Source: Novosphingobium aureum (lineage in GTDB: Bacteria > Pseudomonadota > Alphaproteobacteria > Sphingomonadales > Sphingomonadaceae). Taken from it: a stretch of 64,000 nucleotides of DNA. This document shows, piece by piece, positions 55,246-64,000 of this stretch. The notes under the pieces were generated by a model. That model ran no database searches and had not been told where the DNA came from. It saw only the letters and a program-made list of their open reading frames with translations. The DNA lies in assembly GCF_015865035.1 (NCBI RefSeq), contig NZ_JADZGI010000001.1, positions 1,860,001-1,924,000 on the forward strand, read 5' to 3'. The translations under genes and the position numbers were made by a program. The number at the start of each line of letters is the position of its first letter. The first letter of the stretch is position 1.

Positions 55246-56547
55246 TCAGGCCTGGTTCGACGTGATCGGGCGCTCGCCGGCGATGTTCAGGCCATAGCCC
55301 TCGAGCGCAACGAGCGAGTGGTGGGTATTGGTGAGCAGGACCATGTCGTGCACGCCGAGTTCTGCGAGGATCTGTGCGCCCACGCCATAGTCGCGCAGTT
55401 CCTCGAGATCGGGATTGGCCCCGTCGCGGTACTGCTGCTTGAGCTCCATGACACGCGACATGAGCGTGTTCATCGGCCGGTTGATGACGACGATCACGCC
55501 CGCACCTTCCTCAGCGATCAATTCCATCGAGCGATGCAGCAGATCGCCGCGATCCTGCGATTCCTCGCCGAAGGCATCGACGAAAAGCGAGAGCGTGTGC
55601 ATGCGCACGAGCGTCGGCTTGTCCGGGTCGATGCGGCCCTTGATCAGGGCCATGGTCTCGTCGCCGGTCGCCTTGTTGTAGTAGCTGCGCGCAATCCACT
55701 GGCCGCCATAGCGGCTGTTGAACGAAATCTCGTTCTTCTTCTCGACCATGCGGTCGTGCTTGCGGCGATAGGCGATGAGGTCGCGGATCGTGCCGATCTT
55801 GAGGTCATGCAGGCGGGCGAAGGAGACCAGGTCGTCCATGCGCGCCATGGTGCCATCGTCCTTCATGATCTCGCAGATCACGCCCGAGGGGTTGAGGCCG
55901 GCGAGGCGCGAGATGTCGACCGCGGCCTCGGTGTGGCCGGTGCGCACGAGCACGCCGCCGTCACGGGCACGCAGCGGGAAGATGTGGCCCGGCGTGACGA
56001 TGTCGTCGCGGGTCTTGGTGCCGTCGATGGCGACCGAGACGGTGCGCGCGCGGTCTCCTGCAGAGATGCCGGTCGTTACGCCTTCGCGCGCTTCGATCGA
56101 GGTGGTGAAGGCGGTCTCGTGACGGGTGCCGTTGTTCTGGCTCATCAGGTCGAGGCCCAGTTCCTCGACGCGCTTGGAGGTGAGCGAGAGGCAGATGAGG
56201 CCGCGGCCGTGCGTGGCCATGAAGTTGATCGCGGCGGGAGTGGCCATCTGCGCGGGGATGACGAGGTCGCCTTCGTTTTCGCGGTCCTCGTCATCGACGA
56301 GGATGAACATGCGACCGTTGCGGGCTTCCTCGATGATCTCCTCGATGGATACCAGAACCGGGCTCTCGTCGTTGGCGAACAGCACGCGTTCGAGCTTGGC
56401 CATTGTCTCGGCGGTGGGGTTCCAGTCTTCCTCGGTGCAGTCGCGCAGGGTATTGGCGTGCAGACCGGCGGCGCGGGCGAGTCCGGCCTTGCTCATGCCT
56501 CCCTCGGAGACGAGCTTTCGGACCTGTTCGATAACGTTCACGTGCAT
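55246..56547 (-). CDS. ribB: HTH-RibB-RibA-like fusion: 3,4-dihydroxy-2-butanone-4-phosphate synthase
   Basis: A 433-residue three-part protein. Residues 1-60 form an XRE-like helix-turn-helix (MSKAGLARAAGLHANTLRDC, then NPTAETMAKLERVL). Residues about 66-265 are RibB: LVDDEDRENEGDLVIPA, THGRGLICLSL, TGISAGDRARTV and TPGHIFPLRARDGGVLVRTGHTEA. Residues about 285-430 resemble GTP cyclohydrolase II (LVRMHTLSLF; YGVGAQILAELGVHDMVLLTN), but the three Zn-binding cysteines and the QEGRGIG motif are absent, so this half is probably inactive (RibX type). It makes the lumazine precursor for ribH downstream. Two CATTGCAATG palindromes lie just upstream, and no FMN riboswitch is visible. Confidence 0.92.
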   Translation of the reverse strand: MHVNVIEQVRKLVSEGGMSKAGLARAAGLHANTLRDCTEEDWNPTAETMAKLERVLFANDESPVLVSIEEIIEEARNGRMFILVDDEDRENEGDLVIPAQMATPAAINFMATHGRGLICLSLTSKRVEELGLDLMSQNNGTRHETAFTTSIEAREGVTTGISAGDRARTVSVAIDGTKTRDDIVTPGHIFPLRARDGGVLVRTGHTEAAVDISRLAGLNPSGVICEIMKDDGTMARMDDLVSFARLHDLKIGTIRDLIAYRRKHDRMVEKKNEISFNSRYGGQWIARSYYNKATGDETMALIKGRIDPDKPTLVRMHTLSLFVDAFGEESQDRGDLLHRSMELIAEEGAGVIVVINRPMNTLMSRVMELKQQYRDGANPDLEELRDYGVGAQILAELGVHDMVLLTNTHHSLVALEGYGLNIAGERPITSNQA

Positions 56548-56560
56548 GGCAACCTGTACT

Positions 56561-56606
56561 CACATTGCAATGTGCGGCTGCATGAACCTTCTCACATTGC
56601 AATGCA
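56561..56606 (-). promoter_or_regulatory. Paired palindromic operators before ribB
   Basis: CACATTGCAATGTG (56561-56574), a perfect 14-base palindrome, and a second copy, CACATTGCAATGCA (56593-56606), lie 32 bases apart centre to centre, on the same helix face. They begin 14 bases before the ribB ATG. On the coding strand both copies extend as CATTGCAATGTGAG followed by an AGGTT. They are good candidates for binding by the protein's own helix-turn-helix domain; this is inference. Confidence 0.6.
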
Positions 56607-56759
56607 AGGGTAACTTTGCACAGTGCCTGACGGTGCTGGAGATGTCCGCAGACCGGATGCCCCGCGAGCCCCTGAGCTGAGGCGCGACCGAGCTTGCGTC
56701 ACCGTCAATCCAGAAGTGTTGGCAGTCAAAGGGCCGTGGACGCGATACTCGCTACGCGG

Positions 56760-57800
56760 CTACTTGGCATAGGCGCGGCGCGTTTCTGCGCGCTGGTTCT
56801 TGTGCTGTTCGAGCTCGCGCAACGAAGGCACGTGGTTGTCGATGACGTCGGCGAGCACCGCGCCGCGCTCACCCGGCGGGCGGTCGCGCCCCTTGGTGGT
56901 GTCGAGGAATATCTGTCGTTCCAGCTCTGCATTGAGCAGGGCACCGAGCAGGATGCCGTAGGCCGAGAGGTAGAGCCACATCAGGAAGACGACGATGGCC
57001 GAGAGCGATCCGTAGGTCGCGTTGTAGTCGCTGATATAGGCGACGTAGAGCGAGAAGCCGAAAGAAACGGCCATCCATAGGATCGTCGCGAGGATCGCGC
57101 CCGGTGCGACCCAGCGCCACTTGGCCGGTCGTCGATCGGGGCCGTAGCGCATGATCAGCGCGAAGCCGCAGGTGCCCAGGATAATGGCCGCGCCCCAAGT
57201 GATGAACTTGAACAGCGATGCTGTCGAATCGCCTAGGAAGTAGGACGCCTGACTTTGCAGCCATGCGAAGACACCGCCGGCAAGCACTCCGGTGAGTGCG
57301 ATCCCGATTGCCGCGACGGTCAGGCCAGCTGCCTTGAGCGAGACCTTGATGAAGCCGCGTGTCTCGTGCTCCTCGTTGATGATGTTCAAGGCGGTGATCA
57401 TGCCGCGCGCCGCGCGCATCCCGCCGAAGATCGCGAAGAACAGCGCGATGAACAGGGCAAGGCCCGTGACGCCCGAGCTCGTCGAGACGATCTGGATGAG
57501 TTGCTGCTCGAGCACGCGGGCGACCTCGGGCGGGACGACCTCGACCATGCTCTGCATCTGGTGACGCACCGTCTCCGCATTACCGATGAGGCCGTAGATC
57601 ATGACGGTCGCGGCGATGAGCGGGGTCAGTGCGAGGAAGCAATAGAAGGCCAGCCCGCCACCGATCAGGCCCAGTTCGTGAAATCCTGCCATCACCCAGA
57701 CGCGCTTGAGCACTCGAATCCAGGCAGAGAAGGGGACCGAGGTGGGCCAGTTGGCATCTGCGCCGGGCGGAGCTTCGTCTGGAAGATCGTCGATATTCAT
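56760..57800 (-). CDS. YihY/BrkB-family inner-membrane protein
   Basis: A 346-residue polytopic protein with about six to seven membrane segments. Family blocks are GGLAFYCFLALTPLIAATVMIYGLIG, SGVTGLALFIALFFAIFGGMRAARGMITALNIINEE and SAIVVFLMWLYLSAYGILLGALLNAELERQ. It was once thought to be RNase BN; the real role is unknown, possibly transport. The ATG at 57800 is chosen; one at 57827 would add nine residues. It is divergent from tamA. Confidence 0.9.
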   Translation of the reverse strand: MNIDDLPDEAPPGADANWPTSVPFSAWIRVLKRVWVMAGFHELGLIGGGLAFYCFLALTPLIAATVMIYGLIGNAETVRHQMQSMVEVVPPEVARVLEQQLIQIVSTSSGVTGLALFIALFFAIFGGMRAARGMITALNIINEEHETRGFIKVSLKAAGLTVAAIGIALTGVLAGGVFAWLQSQASYFLGDSTASLFKFITWGAAIILGTCGFALIMRYGPDRRPAKWRWVAPGAILATILWMAVSFGFSLYVAYISDYNATYGSLSAIVVFLMWLYLSAYGILLGALLNAELERQIFLDTTKGRDRPPGERGAVLADVIDNHVPSLRELEQHKNQRAETRRAYAK

Positions 57801-57908
57801 GGCAGGTACGAGTCTCCGCGGGAACATTCACTGTGGCAAGACGATAACCCACACCGGGGCACTTCGTTTCGCGGCACCCCGCAGCTAACGGACGAATGAC
57901 GGCAGGGC

Positions 57909-60272
57909 ATGACGGTTGCAATGAACGATATGTGCGCAGGTTCCCACGGTGCACGCCGTGTCCGCGCCCGGGCCGGTGTCGGTCTTCTCGCTCTCGCTCT
58001 GGCTCAGGCCGTTACTCCGGCAGCTGCACAGGAAGGCGCGGTAAAGGCCGCAGGCGCCCAATCGGACGACGCCGAGGATCGGCAGGCATCCGGCAATCGC
58101 GACGATCTTGAAATCGGGGCACTCGACCTACCCGCGCCGCCGCAGGATGTGCCGCTCCCCGAGGTCGAACCGATCATCACTGAGCGGGAATTCAACCGCA
58201 TCGTCCCTGGTCTCGAGGCGGACGACGATGCGGAACTCGACAAGCCGCTCGAATCGATTGAGGCCTTCGAGGCGCGACTTGCCCGCGAAGCCGAGGTCGG
58301 CGACACGGACGGTGCCGCGAACCCGCAGCCGCAGACCGCGTCGGCTGTCGACGACGATGTGCCGCTCGATGACCCGGCGCTCGCCGATGGCGACGTGAGC
58401 GAGGAAATCGAGGATGCCCCGGTACGCGACGCCGAGCTGACCGCGCCGCTGCCTTCGCTCGACAGCTTCGAGGTCACCCCGGTCGAGTTCGCGCAGGAGG
58501 AAACGCAAGGCGAGAAGACGCCCGAGGTTCGCTACAAGGTCGCACTCGAGGGCATCGAGGAGGCCGACAAGGAAACCGAGGCATCGCTCGCAGGTACGTT
58601 CAAGGAACTCTCTGCGCTCGAGGACGGCGATGGCAAGGCCGCAAACGCGGCAATGGTATCCGCGCGGCTTACCGAAGACACCTCATTGATCGAGACGATC
58701 CTCGCTTCGGAGGGGTGGTACTCGCCCAATATCCGTGGTCGGCTGGTACCCTCGCGCGACGAGGACGAGCCGGGGCTGACCGCCCGCATCCAGGTGACGC
58801 CGGGTCAGCGCTACACCTTTTCCGACATTACCGTCGAGGCGGACCCGACGATCCCCGAGACTCTCATTGCCGACAACATGCCGCTCAAGGTGGGCGAACC
58901 CATTGTCGCCGGGCGCGTGCAGGGCGCCGAGGCGCGCGTTGCGCTGGCACTGCCCGAGAACGGCTATCCCTTCGCCAAGGTCGGACAGCGCGACATCCTG
59001 CTCGACCGCGATACCGGCGAGGGGGCCTATACGCTTCCGGTGGACGTCGGGCCACGTGGTCGGTTCGGTCCCATCGTGACCAGTGGTGAGACCGCTTTCG
59101 ATGCCGAACACGTGGCCGTGCTCGCCCGCTTCAAGGAGGGCGAGCTCTACGACAGCCGCAAGGTCGACGATCTGCGCAAGGCGATGGTCGGCACCGGCCT
59201 GTTCTCGACTGTCGCGGTCGAGCCGCAGCAGACGGGCGAGGACCTTGGCGACGGGACCCAGAGCGTCCGGCTCGACGTGAAGCAGGATGCCGGACCGCCG
59301 CGGACCATTGCCGGTTCGCTTGGCTTTGCGGCAGGTGAAGGCATCACGGCGCAGGGCAGCTGGACCCACCGCAACATGTGGCCGCCAGAGGGCGCACTGA
59401 TCGCCCATGCCATCGCCGGCACCCAGCAGCAGGGGCTCGGAGCCACCTTCCGGCGCTCCAATGCCGGCAAGCGCGACCGCACGCTGGAGATCACCGCCGA
59501 GGCGTTCCACAACGACTACGATGCCTACAGCGCCTATACCGGGCGCCTCGCCGCGCGCATCAGCCGCGACTCCACGCCGATCTGGCAGAAGCGTTATACA
59601 TACGCCTTCGGTATCGAACTGCTCGGCACGGCGGAGACCAGCTATAACCTGCAGTCGGGCGAGCGCGAGCGTAACACCTACTACATCGCCGGCGTCAATG
59701 GACAGGTCGGGATCGATACTTCGGACAGCCTGCTCGATCCGACCAAGGGTTTTCGCGTGACCACGCTGATCCAGCCCGAGGCGACCCTAAACAACGGTTT
59801 CGATCCTTACGTCCGTGCGCGGATCGATGCCTCGGCCTACTTCCCCGCCACTGACAGTCTGGTTGTTGCCGGACGATTGCGCTTCGGCACGATCCAGGGC
59901 GTGGATCTCGTCGACATCGCGCCCTCGCGCAGGCTCTACGCGGGCGGCGGCGGTTCGGTCCGCGGCTTTTCCTATCAGGGCCTTGGCGAGCAGGCACCGG
60001 ACGGTGACCCGATCGGCGGGCGCAGCCTCAACGAGGCCTCGATCGAGGCGCGCTATCGCTTCGGCAATTATGGCGTGGTCGCCTTTGTCGACGCAGGGCA
60101 GGCCTATCGCGAGACCATGCCGCAGTTCAACGACATCCGTTACGGCGTTGGCATCGGCGGTCGATTCTACACCAATTTCGGTCCGATGCGTCTCGACATA
60201 GCGACACCCGTCAACCGTAGACCAGGGGAATCGCGCATCAACCTCTACCTCTCGATCGGGCAGGCATTCTGA
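57909..60272 (+). CDS. tamA: TamA-like outer-membrane assembly protein (BamA family)
   Basis: A 787-residue Omp85-family protein: a signal peptide (to about residue 41, AAAQ), then a very acidic, low-complexity segment of about 150 residues, POTRA-type repeats (GLTARIQVTPGQRYTFSDITVEADPTIP; ARFKEGELYDSRKVDDLRKAM) and a 16-strand barrel. The lid-lock motif is seen as AGGGGSVRGFSYQGLG, and the last residue is Phe. TamA works with TamB to insert outer-membrane proteins or move lipids. Its stop overlaps the tamB start. E. coli TamA is shorter by about 200 residues, mainly because it lacks the acidic segment. Confidence 0.9.
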   Translation: MTVAMNDMCAGSHGARRVRARAGVGLLALALAQAVTPAAAQEGAVKAAGAQSDDAEDRQASGNRDDLEIGALDLPAPPQDVPLPEVEPIITEREFNRIVPGLEADDDAELDKPLESIEAFEARLAREAEVGDTDGAANPQPQTASAVDDDVPLDDPALADGDVSEEIEDAPVRDAELTAPLPSLDSFEVTPVEFAQEETQGEKTPEVRYKVALEGIEEADKETEASLAGTFKELSALEDGDGKAANAAMVSARLTEDTSLIETILASEGWYSPNIRGRLVPSRDEDEPGLTARIQVTPGQRYTFSDITVEADPTIPETLIADNMPLKVGEPIVAGRVQGAEARVALALPENGYPFAKVGQRDILLDRDTGEGAYTLPVDVGPRGRFGPIVTSGETAFDAEHVAVLARFKEGELYDSRKVDDLRKAMVGTGLFSTVAVEPQQTGEDLGDGTQSVRLDVKQDAGPPRTIAGSLGFAAGEGITAQGSWTHRNMWPPEGALIAHAIAGTQQQGLGATFRRSNAGKRDRTLEITAEAFHNDYDAYSAYTGRLAARISRDSTPIWQKRYTYAFGIELLGTAETSYNLQSGERERNTYYIAGVNGQVGIDTSDSLLDPTKGFRVTTLIQPEATLNNGFDPYVRARIDASAYFPATDSLVVAGRLRFGTIQGVDLVDIAPSRRLYAGGGGSVRGFSYQGLGEQAPDGDPIGGRSLNEASIEARYRFGNYGVVAFVDAGQAYRETMPQFNDIRYGVGIGGRFYTNFGPMRLDIATPVNRRPGESRINLYLSIGQAF

Positions 60273-63200
60273 TGAGCGGCGACCGTATCAACGAGGACGC
60301 TGGCAGCGTGGATAAAGCGAACGTCAGCGCGGAAACGGCCACGATCGAGGACGGTGCGCCCGCACAGCGCAGCGTCTGGGAGCGTGTTCGCGTGCGCCTG
60401 TTCAAGACCGTGATCGGTGTCGTGCTGGGTGTCGTGGTGCTGTTTGCGGCGGTGATCTTCGGGATCGATACCGGGCCAGGGCATCGCTTCGTCGCCGAGC
60501 AGATCGGCGGTCTCAAGTTCGAGAACGGGATGCGTATCCGCGTGGGGCGGATCGAGGGCTCCTTGTACAGCCAGATGACGCTGCACGACCTCTCGCTGCG
60601 CGATACCAAGGGTGAATTCCTGTTCTCGCCCGAAATCAAGGTCGACTGGCGTCCCTTCGCCTATCTCGAAAACCATGTCGACGTACGCAGCGCGACCGCG
60701 CAGCGCGTGGTTCTTCGCCGCTCGCCGGTGTTCAAGGAAACCCCGCCGAGCGAAGGACCCTTGCTGCCCGATCTCGACGTCGACATCGGCGAACTGCGTG
60801 TCGACCGCTTCGTGTTCGAACCCGCCGTCTCGGGCAAGCGCCGGATCGTCACCGCGCACGGCAGCGCGCACATTGCCGATGGCCGTGCCACGATCGATGC
60901 CGAGGGCGGCACGATTGCCATCGAGGGCAAGGAAGGCGGCGATGCCTTCGTCGTCAAGCTCGATGCGGTACCCGAGAAGAACCGCCTCGACATCGACCTC
61001 AAGCTCGATGCGCCGACCGGCGGTGTCGTTGCAGCTCTTGGCGGGCTTACGCAGCCACTCTCGCTCGACCTGGGCGGCAAGGGCAGTTGGGCTTCGTGGG
61101 ATGGCGCGCTCAAGGGCACCTACGGGGAAACCGACCTCGTCGACCTGGATATCGCTGCGCGCGACGGGACTTTCGCGGTCAAGGGCCCGACACGTATCGC
61201 CAGCATGTTCTCGGGACCCACGGCAGCACTGCTCGGTCCGGTCACCGACCTCGATTTGACTGCCAAGCTCGATCAGCGCCGCATGACGCTTGCAGGCCTC
61301 GTGTCGAGCGATGCCTTCCGTCTCGTGCCGAGCGGAACCATCGATCTTGGCCAGAGCAGCTTCGACGATTTCCGCGCCGAATTCGATCTGCTCAAGCCCT
61401 CCGCACTGGCGGAAAACCTCTCCGGCGCCGGCCTCAACGCACGCCTCGCCCTCGATGGCGCCTTCACAACGCCGAGCGTCGACTACACGCTCGCTGCCAG
61501 CCGCATCGTGATGAACGATATGGGGCTGGAAGGCTTTACCGCCTCGGGCGCGGCCAACGTAAGGTCCGATCGCATTACCATTCCGGTTGCCGCACGCGTG
61601 CGCCGGATCACGGGGCTCGACACCGTGGCTGGCGGCAAGCTCGAACAAGTGCGCCTCGATGGTGATGTCGCAATCGAAGGCACCCGCGTCCTTTCCGACA
61701 ACATGCGTCTGCGCTCGGATCGCATCGATGCAGGGCTGCTTCTCGCTGCCGACATGTCCAAGGGGTTTTATACCGGGGCAATCGACGGACGAATCGACAA
61801 CTACAAGCTCGCCAGCGTCGGCATTTTCAACATCGCGACCGACATGAACCTCGAGGGGCAGGGGAGTGGCTACGCGCTTTCCGGCACCGTGCGCGCGCGC
61901 TCGACCCGCCTGCTGAACGAGAGCGTCGAGAATTACCTCGGCGGCAATTTCGCGGTTTCTTCGCGGGTCAATTACGGCTCCGACGGAGTAGCGCGCTTCT
62001 CTGGGCTGCAGCTCACCGCGCCTTATCTCAAGGTGCGTGGCGGGTCGGGCCTGTGGTCGCCCGATGGCCGTATCGCCTTCCGCGCCGATGGCACTTCGGA
62101 GCAGTATGGTGCCCTTGCGGTGCGCGTGACCGGCACCATGACCAACCCCGACGCACGCCTGACCGCCGAGCATCCAGGCCTCGGCATCGGGCTCGCCGAC
62201 GTCGATGCTCGCGTGGTCGGAGCGAAGGGCGGCTATCGCCTCAACATGACCGCCGGGACCGACTACGGCCCGCTCAAGGCCGACGTCACGCTTGGCATGG
62301 CCGATCTCATGACGGTGCAGATCAACAGCGCGGACCTTTCCGGCGTGGAATTCGCAGGTCGCCTCGTGCAGACACGACAGGGGCCCTTCGCCGGGCGCCT
62401 GACCGCGCAGGGCAATGGTGTTGGCGGAGTGGTCGATCTCTCCGCGCAGGACCAGTATCAGGCCGCCAAGTTCAACCTGCGCGCCAAGGACAGCGTGTTC
62501 GATGGTCCGGCGCAGCTCGCGATCGGCTCGGCCATCATCGACGGGCGGGCCGTGCTCTACGATCAGCCGCTGCTCGTTGCCGATGCGCAGCTCTCTGAAA
62601 CCCGTCTTGGTGCGATGGACCTTGCCGCAGGGCGCGTGCTGATCGACTACCGCGACGGCAAGGGCAAGGCCAAGGCTCTCGTCGAGGGCGTGAGCGGTGT
62701 ACCGTTCCGCCTCGGCATCAACGCCGAGATGCAACCGGAACTGTGGCGTGTAGCACTGCGCGGCCGCGTGCGCGGGCAGACCGTCAAGACGCTCAGCCCG
62801 GCGCGCATCGAGATCGGCAAGGACGGCAGCTACGAGCTGCTGCCCACGACAGTCAGCCTGGCTGGCGGCAAGGCGAAGATCGCAGGCACATACGGCGATG
62901 GCATGAAGCTGCAAAGCCGCCTCGAAGGGCTGGATATCGCGGTCATCAATGCTTTCGTCCCCGGCATGGGCCTTGGCGGTTCGGCAAGCGGCAGCATCGA
63001 TTTTGCACAATCGAGTCCAACCGCTTTCCCGCGTGCCGATGCGCGCATGACGATTTCCAACTTCACCCGCACAAGTGCGAGCACGGTGAGCCATCCGGTC
63101 GATGTCAACTTCGTCGGCAAGCTGCTCGCCGATGGCGGCGAGGCAAGGGCGGTCATGCGCAGCCGTGGTTCGGTGATCGGGCGCATGTTCGCGAGCCTGC

Positions 63201-64000
63201 GTCCGCTGCCGCCGGGTGAGGGGCCATGGATGACGCGTCTCATGGATGCGCCGCTGGGCGGCGGTATCCGCTACAACGGCCCTGCCGCCACGCTGTTCTC
63301 CTTTGCGGGGCAGCCCGGGCAGACGCTCGAGGGTGCGCTCGGCCTTGCCGCCGACTTCTCCTGCAAGGTGGCCGAGCCCTGCCTCAAGGGCGTCGTCAAG
63401 GGCCGAGGGTTGGTCTACCAGAATCAGGCTTACGGCACGCGCCTGAGCGACATGACGCTCGATGGGCGCTTCGATGGCAACGGGCTCGAGCTGACCTCGC
63501 TCGAGGCGAAGGCCGGAGACGGTACCGTCAGTGCCAAGGGCCGCGTCAGCCTCGCGGCCGATCAGGGTTACCCGATGGATGTCTCGGTCAAGCTGCGCAA
63601 AGCCCAGCTGGCCAAGAGCAACGCCATCTCGGCCACGGCGACCGGCGATCTCAACTTCACCAAGAAGGCCAACGAGACGCCGCTGCTCTCTGGCGAGATC
63701 CGCCTGCCTGAAACCCGCTACCAGATCGTCTACCAGGGCGCCTCGGAAGTGCCCAAGCTCACCGGCGTACGCTTCAAACCCCGCCGCATCGCGCGGCGCG
63801 TGACGGGCGACGAGGAGGCCGAAGCGGTTGCGGGCGCGTTCTCGGACATCCGTCTCGACCTGCATCTGATTGCGCCCGAAAAGCTCTATGTCTCGGGTAT
63901 GGGCCTCGAATCCGAGTGGAGCGCGGACTTCACCATCGGCGGCACCAGCGCCGCACCGACGATGGCGGGCGAAGTCGAGCTGGTGCGCGGTACGCTGGGC
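60272..64000 (+). CDS. tamB: TamB-like translocation/assembly protein (3' end outside window)
   Basis: At least 1243 residues, open to the right edge. A charged N-terminus precedes one membrane segment (about 48-66, VIGVVLGVVVLFAAVIFGID). A long periplasmic AsmA/DUF490-type beta-helix follows, with repeated strands such as MTLHDLSLRDTKGEF and LRSDRIDAGLLLAADMSKGFYTGAIDG. The conserved C-terminal DUF490 domain begins near the edge (LSGEIRLPETRYQIVYQG). The ATG overlaps the tamA stop (TGATG), so TamA and TamB are co-translated. It likely forms a groove carrying lipids or outer-membrane proteins across the periplasm. Confidence 0.93.
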   Translation, partial: MSGDRINEDAGSVDKANVSAETATIEDGAPAQRSVWERVRVRLFKTVIGVVLGVVVLFAAVIFGIDTGPGHRFVAEQIGGLKFENGMRIRVGRIEGSLYSQMTLHDLSLRDTKGEFLFSPEIKVDWRPFAYLENHVDVRSATAQRVVLRRSPVFKETPPSEGPLLPDLDVDIGELRVDRFVFEPAVSGKRRIVTAHGSAHIADGRATIDAEGGTIAIEGKEGGDAFVVKLDAVPEKNRLDIDLKLDAPTGGVVAALGGLTQPLSLDLGGKGSWASWDGALKGTYGETDLVDLDIAARDGTFAVKGPTRIASMFSGPTAALLGPVTDLDLTAKLDQRRMTLAGLVSSDAFRLVPSGTIDLGQSSFDDFRAEFDLLKPSALAENLSGAGLNARLALDGAFTTPSVDYTLAASRIVMNDMGLEGFTASGAANVRSDRITIPVAARVRRITGLDTVAGGKLEQVRLDGDVAIEGTRVLSDNMRLRSDRIDAGLLLAADMSKGFYTGAIDGRIDNYKLASVGIFNIATDMNLEGQGSGYALSGTVRARSTRLLNESVENYLGGNFAVSSRVNYGSDGVARFSGLQLTAPYLKVRGGSGLWSPDGRIAFRADGTSEQYGALAVRVTGTMTNPDARLTAEHPGLGIGLADVDARVVGAKGGYRLNMTAGTDYGPLKADVTLGMADLMTVQINSADLSGVEFAGRLVQTRQGPFAGRLTAQGNGVGGVVDLSAQDQYQAAKFNLRAKDSVFDGPAQLAIGSAIIDGRAVLYDQPLLVADAQLSETRLGAMDLAAGRVLIDYRDGKGKAKALVEGVSGVPFRLGINAEMQPELWRVALRGRVRGQTVKTLSPARIEIGKDGSYELLPTTVSLAGGKAKIAGTYGDGMKLQSRLEGLDIAVINAFVPGMGLGGSASGSIDFAQSSPTAFPRADARMTISNFTRTSASTVSHPVDVNFVGKLLADGGEARAVMRSRGSVIGRMFASLRPLPPGEGPWMTRLMDAPLGGGIRYNGPAATLFSFAGQPGQTLEGALGLAADFSCKVAEPCLKGVVKGRGLVYQNQAYGTRLSDMTLDGRFDGNGLELTSLEAKAGDGTVSAKGRVSLAADQGYPMDVSVKLRKAQLAKSNAISATATGDLNFTKKANETPLLSGEIRLPETRYQIVYQGASEVPKLTGVRFKPRRIARRVTGDEEAEAVAGAFSDIRLDLHLIAPEKLYVSGMGLESEWSADFTIGGTSAAPTMAGEVELVRGTLG

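Noticed and set aside
56548..56760. Possible FMN riboswitch upstream of ribB
   Set aside because: The conserved RFN blocks (AGGG...GAAAAUCC, ACCGGCGGU) were looked for on the minus strand and are not recognisable.
60245..63865. A 1206-codon minus-strand frame antisense to tamB
   Set aside because: The plus strand carries a co-translated tamB with membrane anchor and AsmA-type repeats; the antisense frame has no features of a protein family.

Overview
The window is GC-rich bacterial chromosome from an alphaproteobacterium, most likely a sphingomonad (Novosphingobium-like). The evidence is the gene content and order (xseB-ispA, leuA/ilvC/ilvN/ilvB, DUF4170, a DUF883/holin-like stress cluster, tamA-tamB), promoters of the form TTGAC-N16/17-TAGnGG, a GAAC-N7-GAAC SOS box and a GGAAC-N16-CGTT general-stress promoter. 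It is dense core genome. I see no insertion sequence, prophage, CRISPR array or rRNA operon.

Layout. 1-9.2 kb: a truncated secreted protein, an RNase H-like protein, a pirin, an SOS-controlled error-prone polymerase DnaE2 without imuA/imuB beside it, an extensin-like protein, two tandem tRNA-Glu genes, recJ and a flavodoxin-like protein. 9.2-10.6 kb: an unrecognised protein whose stop overlaps the start of an AHH-type nuclease-like protein. 10.6-17.9 kb: a nitronate monooxygenase, then branched-chain amino acid genes on the minus strand (leuA behind a leucine-rich leader peptide and attenuator; an I78 inhibitor lipoprotein; ilvC, ilvN, ilvB). 17.9-24.8 kb: miaA and serB with overlapping 5' ends, purL, xseB-ispA, coaD and an exported cyclophilin. 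24.9-32.9 kb: queA, an ABC-2 exporter, a DUF481 outer-membrane protein, tgt, an S9 peptidase and an orphan ParA-type ATPase. 32.9-43.9 kb: rpsD, a SpoU-type methyltransferase, nrdR, glyA, rpiB, a membrane-anchored M28 peptidase, rpoD-dnaG and a YqeY-like protein. 44-53.3 kb: carA, carB, greA, DUF4170, a four-gene membrane/stress cluster and eno. 53.4-64 kb: a MarR-like regulator, a 52-residue gene, ribH and an unusual HTH-RibB-RibA-like fusion, a YihY/BrkB membrane protein, and tamA-tamB running off the right edge.

How the parts connect. ilvB/ilvN/ilvC and leuA supply valine, isoleucine and leucine synthesis; carA/carB feed pyrimidine and arginine synthesis. queA and tgt belong to tRNA queuosine modification. 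ribBX-ribH is a riboflavin operon. tamA-tamB is an envelope biogenesis pair.

Most notable observations: (1) the riboflavin fusion protein carries its own N-terminal helix-turn-helix domain, its gene is preceded by two copies of a CATTGCAATG palindrome 32 bp apart, and no FMN riboswitch is recognisable there; (2) a general-stress promoter drives the DUF883/holin cluster and physically overlaps the divergent enolase promoter; (3) a leucine-rich leader peptide with an attenuator precedes leuA; (4) an overlapping pair couples an unknown protein to an AHH nuclease-like protein; (5) the TamA-like protein carries a long acidic segment before its POTRA region.
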